Assembly: GCA_937965735.1 (NCBI GenBank)
Contig: CALCKU010000124.1
Location: forward strand, 1-47,057
Direction of reading: 5' to 3'
DNA from: an uncultured Caulobacterales bacterium
Lineage (GTDB): Bacteria; Pseudomonadota; Alphaproteobacteria; Caulobacterales; Maricaulaceae
Length of the DNA: 47,057 nt
The position numbers and the translations under genes were made by a program. Below are positions 1 through 7,767 of this stretch, one piece after another; the first letter of the stretch is position 1, and every line of letters begins with the position of its first letter. The notes below the pieces were generated by a model, which was not told where the DNA came from, ran no database searches, and was given only the letters and a program-made list of their open reading frames with translations.

Positions 1-83
1 CCATATCAAAAAAAGAATTTGTATTTAAAAATTGTAAAATATGATAACTCTACTTTAAGAGGTTTTAGTATGGAGATTATACA

Positions 84-1529
84 ATGAAACGTATTATATT
101 TTGCTTTGACGGTACATGGAATAAGATTAACGCTGACAGACAAACCAATGTATTATTACTAGCGAGCTCAATTGCACCGACTACAGATGATGATATACGC
201 CAAATTGTTCATTATGATAGTGGTGTCGGCACTGGTTTTTTGGATAATCTTGTTGGTGGTATTGCTGGCTGGGGGCTATTTACCAAGATCAAGGACGCTT
301 ATGAATTCTTGGTTTTTAACTATGAACCTGGTGATGAAGTTTTTGCTTTTGGTTTTTCACGCGGCGCATTTACTGCACGTTCTTTTATTGGCTTTATTCG
401 CACCGTTGGTATTATACAAAGGCATCATGTTGGTCACATACAAGAAGCCCATAAACTTTATAAAAAATTAGCCAAAAAATCCATTGATATTGACCTAAAG
501 CTCTTAGATTTTAGACAAAAATACTCTTCACATATCAGCGTGTGTAAAGAAGATGAGGCATATAGGTGCAAGGTAGACAAAGAATATGTACCTGGGCAGT
601 CCTATCCCTTTAGGTTTCGATATGTTGGTTTGTGGGATACAGTTGAAACTTTAGGGTTTGATAAAGTAATCAGGCAGCATATTCCATATTTTGGGCGATT
701 AAAATATACTGGAATTAGGCACCGTTATCATCAACATGTATTAGCAGGGATGGTTGCCAGTGGTCGTCATGCCGTTGCATTAGATGAAAAACGCCGTAAT
801 TTTGATGTGGAACCTTGGGGTGATTTAAACCACTATAATTCAAAACTAGGTTTTGAACCTGACAATGATAAGAAGCCTTTTCAAGAAATGTTCTTTCCTG
901 GCGGCCACGGTTCTGTTGGCGGCGGCGGTCTTTATCGAGGACTATCTGATGCCGCACTTGTTTGGATACAAGATGGCGCCAGCCAAGCTGGGCTAATCTT
1001 TGATCTATCAGCGACTTCTGTATTATACTCAATTCGCCCTATATTTACAGATCCGCTGAATAATAATCACGGTGTAAAAGATGCATCTTTCTTAAGTAAC
1101 GTTAAAAAGAATGTCATAAATTCTTTAATGAGTTTTCGTTCACGGTACCGCAAACATCGCCCTACTAAAATAGAAGATGTATTTGCGTCGGCACAATATA
1201 GATGGGCCTACACTGGAAAATTAGTTGATGGAAAATACAATCCTGAAACTCTTACAGATGTCAAACAGGAACTTAATACCCTATCACCAATAAAACCAAT
1301 TGATGTTATAGACAGGAAATTTATGAGCGGTATTCTACAAGCGCCGCCGCCCACTATTAAAGCCATTTATTATACAGTGGTTAAAGGTGATACATTAGGT
1401 ACAATTTCAGAGGCTCATTTAGGCGACAGCGCTCTTTATCCTAAAATATTTGAAGCAAATACAGGGATATTAAATGATCCAAATAAAATTTATGTTGGTC
1501 AGGTTCTTAGAATTCCTTTGAAAGAATAG
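84..1529 (+). CDS. DUF2235 alpha/beta-hydrolase with C-terminal LysM domain
   Basis: The N-terminus (CFDGTWN, residues 7-13) and the nucleophile elbow GFSRG (90-94, Ser92) are hallmarks of the DUF2235 family, which includes the Tle1-type phospholipase effectors of type VI secretion. WDTV near residue 187 and a GGHGSVGG segment fit the expected Asp and His regions of the triad. Residues about 430-481 form a LysM domain (YTVVKGDTLGTI, ending VGQVLRIP), which would bind peptidoglycan. No signal peptide is visible. A GGAG sequence lies about 12 nt before the ATG. The gene is AT-rich: two sampled 60-base lines have 20 and 15 G/C, against 30 in the following alkB, so it may be acquired. No Vgr, Hcp or immunity-like gene is present in the window. 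Lipase activity is inferred from the family; substrate unknown. Confidence 0.85.
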   Translation: MKRIIFCFDGTWNKINADRQTNVLLLASSIAPTTDDDIRQIVHYDSGVGTGFLDNLVGGIAGWGLFTKIKDAYEFLVFNYEPGDEVFAFGFSRGAFTARSFIGFIRTVGIIQRHHVGHIQEAHKLYKKLAKKSIDIDLKLLDFRQKYSSHISVCKEDEAYRCKVDKEYVPGQSYPFRFRYVGLWDTVETLGFDKVIRQHIPYFGRLKYTGIRHRYHQHVLAGMVASGRHAVALDEKRRNFDVEPWGDLNHYNSKLGFEPDNDKKPFQEMFFPGGHGSVGGGGLYRGLSDAALVWIQDGASQAGLIFDLSATSVLYSIRPIFTDPLNNNHGVKDASFLSNVKKNVINSLMSFRSRYRKHRPTKIEDVFASAQYRWAYTGKLVDGKYNPETLTDVKQELNTLSPIKPIDVIDRKFMSGILQAPPPTIKAIYYTVVKGDTLGTISEAHLGDSALYPKIFEANTGILNDPNKIYVGQVLRIPLKE

Positions 1530-1553
1530 GGGGCTATACTTTATGCTCAAGGG

Positions 1554-2180
1554 ATGTCCTTTACTTTACCTACTTACCCCCAAGGCTTTGCTCATCACAC
1601 GCTTCACTTCACGCCTGCGGAGCAAGCGTCTTTAATTGAGGCGGTTCGTCTCGGCGCTAATCAAGCGCCGTTTTTTCAGCCGACCATGCCGCGCACTGGG
1701 GCGCCCCTATCCGTTGTTATGTCAAATTTTGGCCCGCTTGGATGGGTCACGGATAAAGAGGGCGGCTACCGCTATCAATCGACGCATCCTATAACGGGCG
1801 CTGATTGGCCCGCATTACCAAAAATGCTGTTAGACCTTTGGCACGCCGTCACGGATTATCCCGCACCGCCCGAAGCGTGTTTGATTAATTGGTACCGCGA
1901 AGGGTCAAAAATGGGTTTGCATGTTGATAATGACGAGAATGACCTAGGTGCGCCTGTTGTTTCTGTTTCACTTGGCGACCCGGCTATGTTTCGCCTTGGT
2001 GGCCCCAAAAGGGGTGGGGTAACGCATGGCATTAAACTGTTCTCGGGAGATGTGGTGGTCTTAGCGGGCGATGCGCGTCTTTGTTATCATGGCGTGTCCA
2101 AAATTTTTTACGGACAAAGCGCTTTGATCACTAAGGGTGGTCGGATCAATCTGACAATGCGGCGGGTTAATACCCCGTGA
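1554..2180 (+). CDS. alkB: AlkB, 2-oxoglutarate/Fe(II) DNA repair dioxygenase
   Basis: Its 208 residues compare with 216 in the E. coli enzyme. The iron ligands are visible as H123-x-D125 (GLHVDND) and H179 (CYHGVSK). The 2-oxoglutarate-binding arginines lie in RINLTMR (R197, R203). The NWYREGSKMG stretch just before the HxD is the typical AlkB substrate-lid sequence. The family removes 1-methyladenine and 3-methylcytosine lesions from DNA and RNA by oxidative demethylation. No Ada-type regulator or ada operon neighbour is present, so alkylation-induced control is not evident. The gene overlaps the next small gene by 4 nt (GTGA), which suggests translational coupling. The Shine-Dalgarno in front of the ATG is poor. 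Confidence 0.95.
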   Translation: MSFTLPTYPQGFAHHTLHFTPAEQASLIEAVRLGANQAPFFQPTMPRTGAPLSVVMSNFGPLGWVTDKEGGYRYQSTHPITGADWPALPKMLLDLWHAVTDYPAPPEACLINWYREGSKMGLHVDNDENDLGAPVVSVSLGDPAMFRLGGPKRGGVTHGIKLFSGDVVVLAGDARLCYHGVSKIFYGQSALITKGGRINLTMRRVNTP

Positions 2181-2428
2181 CACTTCCTTTTTCTTATTTT
2201 GACGCGATTGGCATTATTGGCGTCTGCTTTATTTTATTGGCATATCTGGCTTTGCAGACGGAGCGGATAGACCCGCTGTCTAAGGCCTATTCAACAATTA
2301 ACGCACTGGGCGCACTCCTAATTATTATTTCGCTTCTTTATGACTTTAACCTCTCAGCCTTTCTGATGGAGTTATCTTGGTTATTGATAAGCGTGTTTGG
2401 GCTTCTCAAAGCATTTAAATCCCGATAA
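2177..2428 (+). CDS. Small CBU_0592-like membrane protein
   Basis: This 83-residue protein has a GTG start inside the alkB stop (GTGA overlap). It has three hydrophobic segments, at roughly residues 8-25, 40-57 and 61-78. The arrangement IGIIGVCFILLAYLALQT, then NALGALLIIISLLYDFNL, then ELSWLLISVFGL resembles the small CBU_0592-type membrane family. The function of that family is unknown to me. Coupling to alkB is seen in the sequence, but a role in alkylation repair is not implied. It is followed 33 nt later by the oxidoreductase gene, which has its own Shine-Dalgarno. Confidence 0.8.
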   Translation: MTLPFSYFDAIGIIGVCFILLAYLALQTERIDPLSKAYSTINALGALLIIISLLYDFNLSAFLMELSWLLISVFGLLKAFKSR

Positions 2429-2461
2429 GGCTCACGCATCATATTTTTCGAAGGATTTTAC

Positions 2462-3727
2462 ATGTCTAAAATTTTCACGCCCTTCACACTGCCCAACGGC
2501 CAAATCCTTCCCAATCGTTTATGTAAGGCGGCTATGGAGGAAAACATGGCGGAAGCGGGGCAATTACCCGGAGACGCATTATTTTCCCTTTATAAAGCAT
2601 GGGCCGAAGGCGGTGCAGGCTTGATTTTAACGGGTAATGTCATGATTGATCCAACCGCGTTAACGGGGCCGGGCGGGGTCGTATTAGAATTGGGCATGTT
2701 TAAAGACAAAGCCGTGGAAACACGATTCACCCAATGGGCCAGCGCAGCAAAATCAGGCGGCGGCAAAGTCTATATGCAAATCAGCCATCCGGGGCGTCAA
2801 GTTTTTGCCAGTCAAGGGACGGAACCTGTTTCGGCCTCTGCGACGAAAGTCACCTTAGAGGGGCCAGCAGAAAATATGTTTGTGCCGTCTCGTGCCTTAT
2901 CAAGCGACGAAATTTTAGGCTTGATAAAACGGTTTTCAGACACAGCAGCTTTGGCTGAACGCGCAGGGTTTGACGGCGTCGAGATTCACGCTGCCCACGG
3001 ATATTTGATCGCGCAATTCCTCTCGCCTCTCACGAATTTGCGGGAAGATCAATGGGGTGGCCCGCTTGAAAACCGTGCGCGTTTTCTACTCGAAATTGTC
3101 CGGGCCATTCGAGAGCGTGTCGAACCAAAGTTTGGGGTTTCTGTGAAATTGAACTCTGCCGATTTTCAAAAAGGTGGGTTTGAAATTGATGACGCCAAAC
3201 AAGTGATTGAATGGCTTAATATGCTGGATGTTGATTTTGTTGAACTCTCGGGCGGCAGTTATGAATCTGCTGCTATGATGGGCATGTCTGAGGATATACG
3301 CGCCCAATCAACACAAGACCGTGAAATGTATTTTATTGATTTCGCCAAAGAGATTTTGGAGACTGCCAATATGCCTATAATGGTGACGGGCGGGGTCACC
3401 CAAATGATAACGGCGGAGAATGCCCTGACCAGCGGCGTTGATCTGATTGGCATAGCCCGTGGATTTGGCTTTAATCCGAATCTCGCTAAAGATTGGCACG
3501 CTGGCCAGAATACCCAAGTCAAAATCGCATCGGCTCATTGGAAAAATAAAGCTTTAGCCGGGCTGGCCAATATGGCTCTGACTAAGGAACAATTATACCG
3601 TTTGGGGGCAGGGCTTGAGGTTAAAACGAAGCAAAGCCCGCTCATGGCCACGCTTAAGCAACAATTTAAAACCAAATTACAAACGAAACGCTATCAAAAA
3701 TGGCTGAAATCGCGCGGACTTTTTTAG
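2462..3727 (+). CDS. NADH:flavin oxidoreductase of the old yellow enzyme family
   Basis: A single FMN-binding TIM barrel of about 360 residues is followed by a basic tail. Family motifs include QISHPGRQ near residue 106, HAAHGYLIAQFLSPLTNLR around 176-194 (the His pair contacts substrate), WGG-LENR after it, and VTGGVT followed by GIARGF for phosphate binding. These enzymes reduce activated alkenes, or act on dienoyl-CoA-like substrates. There is no C-terminal 4Fe-4S plus FAD module as in FadH, so this is the short, single-domain type. AAGGAT lies 7 nt before the ATG. The natural substrate cannot be read from the sequence. The last 60 residues are rich in Lys and Gln, longer than the core barrel needs. 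Confidence 0.9.
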   Translation: MSKIFTPFTLPNGQILPNRLCKAAMEENMAEAGQLPGDALFSLYKAWAEGGAGLILTGNVMIDPTALTGPGGVVLELGMFKDKAVETRFTQWASAAKSGGGKVYMQISHPGRQVFASQGTEPVSASATKVTLEGPAENMFVPSRALSSDEILGLIKRFSDTAALAERAGFDGVEIHAAHGYLIAQFLSPLTNLREDQWGGPLENRARFLLEIVRAIRERVEPKFGVSVKLNSADFQKGGFEIDDAKQVIEWLNMLDVDFVELSGGSYESAAMMGMSEDIRAQSTQDREMYFIDFAKEILETANMPIMVTGGVTQMITAENALTSGVDLIGIARGFGFNPNLAKDWHAGQNTQVKIASAHWKNKALAGLANMALTKEQLYRLGAGLEVKTKQSPLMATLKQQFKTKLQTKRYQKWLKSRGLF

Positions 3728-3751
3728 GCCTTTGATGTTAGGCCTTTGATA
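3724..3751. repeat. 14-bp tandem repeat starting at a stop codon
   Basis: TTAGGCCTTTGATG at 3724-3737 is followed directly by TTAGGCCTTTGATA at 3738-3751, and then by a decayed third unit beginning TTAGACCTG. The first copy contains the TAG stop codon of the oxidoreductase. It looks like a slipped-strand duplication. Confidence 0.75.
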
Positions 3752-3770
3752 TTAGACCTGCCTTGATTTT

Positions 3771-3796
3771 AGGCGGACTTGTTCTTGCGTCCGCTT
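3771..3796 (+). terminator. GC hairpin downstream of the oxidoreductase gene
   Basis: AGGCGGAC at 3771-3778 pairs with GTCCGCTT at 3789-3796 (six Watson-Crick pairs plus GU and AU), with a 10-nt loop. It lies 44 nt after the oxidoreductase stop. There is no T-run, so it is a weak terminator candidate or an mRNA 3'-end structure. Confidence 0.4.
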
Positions 3797-3856
3797 ATGT
3801 ACCGCGTCATACTCGTTTAAAAAAATTATATTTAAAACATATAATATAGGGGACGT

Positions 3857-4981
3857 ATGAAACGAAAGCGTTTGAAAATAGGGGCCAGCTTAACTGCCCT
3901 GCTTTGTATATTGGCGGCTTATTTGTTGTTTTGGCCTGTGCCAATTGACCCCGTTATCTGGCAAGCCCCCAAAGACTCAGGGTATACAGGCGATTTTGCG
4001 CCAAATACGGACTTAGTGAATCTGGAACGTCTCTCTATTGGGGAGACTTATGGCCCTGAAGATATGGAAGCGTATTGGGGAGAGGACGGTCTTCTGATCT
4101 ATGCCTCTGGCCATAAAGGCGAGATCATTGAGATCAATCCCCGTGAGAACACGCACAAGGTAATTGCTAATACGGGCGGGGTTCCTCTGGGTGTTGAATT
4201 TGGCAATGACGGTATTTTATATGTAGCAGACGCGTATAAAGGTCTGCTCTCTGTAACGCGCGACGGAACGGTCACAGTTTTGACGGACCGTGTGAACGGC
4301 ACGCCGATTCTGTATGCAGACGATTTAGATATTGGCCCTGACGGTGTGATTTATTTCTCTGACGCCTCGACCAAATTTGGGGCTAAAGCCAATAAGAGTA
4401 CGCTAGCGGCGAGCCTGCTTGAGATTATGGAACATCGCGGTACAGGGCGTGTTCTCGCTTATAACCCAGCCACCCAAACAACCTCTATCATTCGAGACGG
4501 CATGGTGTTTCCAAACGGTGTTGTGATCGGGCCCAATGACGATAAAGGCCATCAAACCATTTTGGTTAATGAGACAGGTAAATATCGTGTCCACAGAATT
4601 TGGGTCACAGGCCCCAAACTTGGTCATAGCCAGATTATCATTGGCAATCTTCCGGGTTTTCCGGACAATATCAATTCTGGCCCTGATGGGACTTACCTGT
4701 TGGGCCTAATCAGCCAACGCTCCAAATGGCTCGATGATAATTCAATGCAGCCTAAAATGCGTGCGCTTGCTATGCGTTTGCCCGCCTCTATGCGCCCTAA
4801 GGCGGTGAGTTACGGTCTGATTGTCCAAATTGACGGGGAAGGGAAAGTTCTTACAACATGGCAAGACCCGACTGGGGATTACCCGAATGCCACAGGGGCG
4901 ATCATAGCCGATGATGGTTACATGTATGTCAGCAGTCTATCCGCGCCAAACTTGGCCCGTATGAAACTCAATAACAATTAA
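3857..4981 (+). CDS. Strictosidine synthase/SMP-30-like six-bladed propeller protein, membrane-anchored
   Basis: An N-terminal hydrophobic helix (residues about 8-26, ending LLFWPVP) would anchor the protein, with the propeller exported. The body has the repeated blades of the SMP-30/strictosidine-synthase-like superfamily: PLGVEFGNDGILYVADAYKG near residue 112, DDLDIGPDGVIYFSDAS near 155, FPNGVVIGPND and FPDNINSGPDGTYLLG further on. Animal and bacterial relatives include arylesterase- or lactonase-like proteins of uncertain substrate. AGGGGACGT precedes the ATG. The next gene begins 11 nt after the stop and probably shares the transcript. Fold assignment is firm; enzymatic activity is not shown. 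Confidence 0.85.
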   Translation: MKRKRLKIGASLTALLCILAAYLLFWPVPIDPVIWQAPKDSGYTGDFAPNTDLVNLERLSIGETYGPEDMEAYWGEDGLLIYASGHKGEIIEINPRENTHKVIANTGGVPLGVEFGNDGILYVADAYKGLLSVTRDGTVTVLTDRVNGTPILYADDLDIGPDGVIYFSDASTKFGAKANKSTLAASLLEIMEHRGTGRVLAYNPATQTTSIIRDGMVFPNGVVIGPNDDKGHQTILVNETGKYRVHRIWVTGPKLGHSQIIIGNLPGFPDNINSGPDGTYLLGLISQRSKWLDDNSMQPKMRALAMRLPASMRPKAVSYGLIVQIDGEGKVLTTWQDPTGDYPNATGAIIADDGYMYVSSLSAPNLARMKLNNN

Positions 4982-4992
4982 AGGATACGCAG

Positions 4993-5367
4993 ATGAAACG
5001 CGCACTCACAATTATACTGGCGGTACTCAGCTTAATCCCACTCTATTTTGCCGTCCTCGGCATTTGGGGCGGCGCAAGCCTTGCCAATTCTGGTGGGCCT
5101 GTGACAAATGGATTAGACAACCAATACCGCTATCTCTCGGCTTATTACCTGTCTCTATTTTTCCTGATTTGGTGGATTTTAAAAGACCTTGAAAATCGCG
5201 GCGCAGTTCTGCGTATTTTGATTTTGGCTATATTTCTAGGCGGTCTTGCACGGCTCTATTCTTATATCACCATGGGTCCCGCGACAATACTAGAGACGGG
5301 CGGCATGCTCTTGGAACTCGGCGCGCCCGTTCTTGCGTGGATGCAATCCCGTCTTAAATCGGCTTAA
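4993..5367 (+). CDS. DUF4345 membrane protein
   Basis: This 124-residue protein has four predicted membrane helices, at about residues 5-25, 49-65, 73-92 and 100-118. The pattern GxxxGG, then DNQYRYLSAYYLSLFFLIWW, then GGLARLYSY matches the small DUF4345 family. The function of that family is unknown to me. It follows the strictosidine-synthase-like gene by 11 nt with an AAGGAT Shine-Dalgarno. Its TAA stop overlaps the stop codon of the convergent DUF5710 gene in a shared TTAA. Confidence 0.85.
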   Translation: MKRALTIILAVLSLIPLYFAVLGIWGGASLANSGGPVTNGLDNQYRYLSAYYLSLFFLIWWILKDLENRGAVLRILILAIFLGGLARLYSYITMGPATILETGGMLLELGAPVLAWMQSRLKSA

Positions 5368-5693
5368 CAGGCAAGCTGTAGCTGTACGGGCTCATTTTTA
5401 AAGGGCTGAGCCTGATAAGGTTGGACTGAATAAGGTTTTGATCGGGTGTGGGATTGACCCTGAAACGTTCTTTGTGTCGTTCCCTGACCCGTTCTTTTGG
5501 ATACACTGTGTGCGTTTTTCGGACACGGCGCTTTCGCAACGACCCGCGCGGCAGGCTTACGCCACCGAAAAATAAGCTCTAATGTACTGCCTTCCGGGCA
5601 GTACCATTGCTTAACAGATGGATCCCAACGGCCACCCAGGCGCTTGACAAGATCGCGGTCTTTATAGCCGACATTTAAATATTTTTTGGTCAT
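5364..5693 (-). CDS. Stand-alone DUF5710 protein
   Basis: This 109-residue protein starts with the DUF5710 signature: YLNVGYKDRDLVKRLGGRWD, then KQWYCPEG. Elsewhere this short domain is found attached to primase, Toprim or conjugation-associated proteins, and is thought to bind nucleic acid. Here it is followed only by a basic, Gln/Ser-rich, probably disordered tail. A strong GGAGGTGA Shine-Dalgarno lies 3 nt before the ATG, which supports real translation. It runs tail-to-tail with DUF4345, sharing TTAA at the stops. Function unknown. A role in DNA or RNA handling is only a guess from domain partners. Confidence 0.8.
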   Translation of the reverse strand: MTKKYLNVGYKDRDLVKRLGGRWDPSVKQWYCPEGSTLELIFRWRKPAARVVAKAPCPKNAHSVSKRTGQGTTQRTFQGQSHTRSKPYSVQPYQAQPFKNEPVQLQLAC

Positions 5694-5966
5694 ATCTCAC
5701 CTCCAACTCTATTTGGAACATAAGAAGAACAAGAGAACATTGCAAGAACAAAATATCTCGATATGCGGACTTTTTCGTTAATTTTGTGGTTTCTTTTTAA
5801 CTCATAACCGTTTTATCAACCGTGTTATACACTCCATTAAATATGGCGGACAGGTCCACGGGCGACACATATACCCCTTCAGTCTGGCCATTACTGTGAA
5901 GAAAACAGTCTCGGTTTCAGCCCTCCGCGCCTGCCTCAAAGAACAGATCACAGAAACTAAATTCGA

Positions 5967-7460
5967 TTATCGGCGTGTCATACTGCCAAGGAGACCGCGT
6001 AGCAATTTGCGACCCTGCTGACGAGCAATCAGGCGCGCTTCGCGTTTAATCTCACGCGCAAAGGCCGATTGTTTTTTACGGCGGGCGGGTTTGCGACTTG
6101 TTTTCTTGTTTTCTTTCGCCGCCTCTTTCTCTTTGGCCGCCTCTTCTTTAGCTTGCGCTTTTAACAAAGCTTCACGTTTGACGTTCAGCATTTCATAAGC
6201 GGATTCGCCGTCTACCCGTTCATCATAAACGCCCAAAAGCGGGCTGTCTTGTATCACGGCTTTACGTTCCTTTTCAGTGGCAGGGCCAAGACGCGATACG
6301 GGGGGGCGAATAAGCGTTTGGCCGACAATTTGCGGGCGTCCTTTCGCGTCCAACATGGAAACAAGCGCTTCGCCCACGCTGAGTTCTGAAATCGCATCCG
6401 TAGTTTTAAAATTTGGATTCGGTCGAAACGCATCGGCAGAAGCGCGAATAGCCTTTTGTTCTTTAGGCGTATAACCGCGCAAAGCATGTTGAATTCTGTT
6501 ACCCACTTGGCCCAAAACATCATCGGGAATATCGGCTGGGTTTTGCGTCACGAACCAGAGCGAAACCCCTTTAGAGCGGATCAAGCGCGCAACCTGTGTG
6601 ATTTTTTCGACCAAAGCTTTCGGCGCTTCATCAAACAATAAATGGGCTTCGTCGAAAAAGAACGCCATGACAGGCTTATCAGGATCGCCCACTTCTGGAA
6701 GTTCTTCAAACAGTTCACTCATCAACCAGAGCAGGAACGTAGAATACAGGCGCGGCGTGTTGATAAGGTCATCCGCCGCGAGAATATTGACAAACCCCAT
6801 TCCGTTTTCATCAACCCGCATCAGGTCTTCAAGCTTTAGCGCGGGTTCGCCAAAAAAGTCTTCGGCACCTTCGCGTTCTAGCACAAGCAGATTTCGGATA
6901 ATCGCACCCACAGACGCGCTGGCAATATTACCGTAATCCATTGCGAGGTCTTTACGGTGTTCGCTGACATAATTGAGCGTTGATTTTAAATCCTTCATAT
7001 CGACAAGGGGCCAATCATTATTTTCAGCCACGTCAAAGGCGATATTCATCACGCCCTCTTGTGCATCTGTGAGCCCCATAAGACGAGACAGGAGCATAGG
7101 CCCCATTTCTTCGATCGTCGCGCGAATCGGGTGTCCTTTTTCGCCGAGTAAATCCCAAAATATTGTTGGCAAAGCAGAGTATTCGTAAGTGTCTAGCCCG
7201 ATTTTTTCAGCGCGCGCCAAAAGCTTGGTATGGAGCTTATGGTCTTTCGTGCCCGATTGCGAAATTCCTGAAAGGTCCCCTTTCACATCCGCGGCAAAAA
7301 CAGGTACGCCTGCTTTTGAAAAGCCTTCAGACAAGATTTGCAACGTCACAGTTTTCCCCGTACCCGTCGCCCCTGCCACAAGGCCGTGACGGTTTGCGCG
7401 GTTTAGTAAAAGTTCTTGTGTGACGCCGTCCGTATCTTTTCCGATAAATATCGTACGCAT
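5967..7460 (-). CDS. DUF853 HerA-like helicase/ATPase (YjgR type)
   Basis: This 497-residue P-loop protein has Walker A GATGTGKT at residues 30-37, an ADVKGDLSGI segment typical of the DUF853 group, and Walker B-like AFFFDEAHLLFDEAP. GNRIQHALRGYTPKEQKA in the second half is also characteristic. The C-terminal 70 residues are Lys/Glu/Ala-rich, probably a coiled coil with a basic end. E. coli YjgR belongs to this family. Its role is not settled, and the HerA fold suggests a hexameric DNA-translocating ATPase. No NurA nuclease is adjacent. The gene stands alone on the minus strand, divergent from the AI-2E-type permease. Confidence 0.92.
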   Translation of the reverse strand: MRTIFIGKDTDGVTQELLLNRANRHGLVAGATGTGKTVTLQILSEGFSKAGVPVFAADVKGDLSGISQSGTKDHKLHTKLLARAEKIGLDTYEYSALPTIFWDLLGEKGHPIRATIEEMGPMLLSRLMGLTDAQEGVMNIAFDVAENNDWPLVDMKDLKSTLNYVSEHRKDLAMDYGNIASASVGAIIRNLLVLEREGAEDFFGEPALKLEDLMRVDENGMGFVNILAADDLINTPRLYSTFLLWLMSELFEELPEVGDPDKPVMAFFFDEAHLLFDEAPKALVEKITQVARLIRSKGVSLWFVTQNPADIPDDVLGQVGNRIQHALRGYTPKEQKAIRASADAFRPNPNFKTTDAISELSVGEALVSMLDAKGRPQIVGQTLIRPPVSRLGPATEKERKAVIQDSPLLGVYDERVDGESAYEMLNVKREALLKAQAKEEAAKEKEAAKENKKTSRKPARRKKQSAFAREIKREARLIARQQGRKLLRGLLGSMTRR

Positions 7461-7767
7461 AATCTTTTCCTCAATCTGTTCCCGTACCTATGGCCAAATA
7501 CATGCGCCCGTTGAGCGCCAAACCCATTACAGGGGTGATCTATCAATACGGCCTCTTCTTACGCCTGTGTTAAACACCCTTATCTGAATTGGCAATGAAA
7601 GGCTAAAATGGCAAAGGCTAAAGTGGGAAGACTAAGTTTGGATAAGCGGGAAGAGGAAAAGCGAGAATAAAAACTATTTGCAAGAATAAAACTATTTGAA
7701 TGTGAGATTCACTTGTTGGCTATTTTCAAGGCTTGGCAAGCCCTGCCCTTGGCCCTAAATAGGGCGG
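7461..7767. other. Divergent intergenic region with two short tandem duplications
   Basis: This gap between two divergently transcribed genes should hold both promoters, but I cannot place clear -35/-10 boxes. It contains AAAGGCTAAAATGGC (7598-7612) followed directly by AAAGGCTAAAGTGGG (7613-7627), which agree at 13 of 15 positions. A second tandem pair of about 18-19 bp, built on AGAATAAAA and CTATTTG, lies at 7664-7682 and 7683-7700. No open frame of note. Confidence 0.6.
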
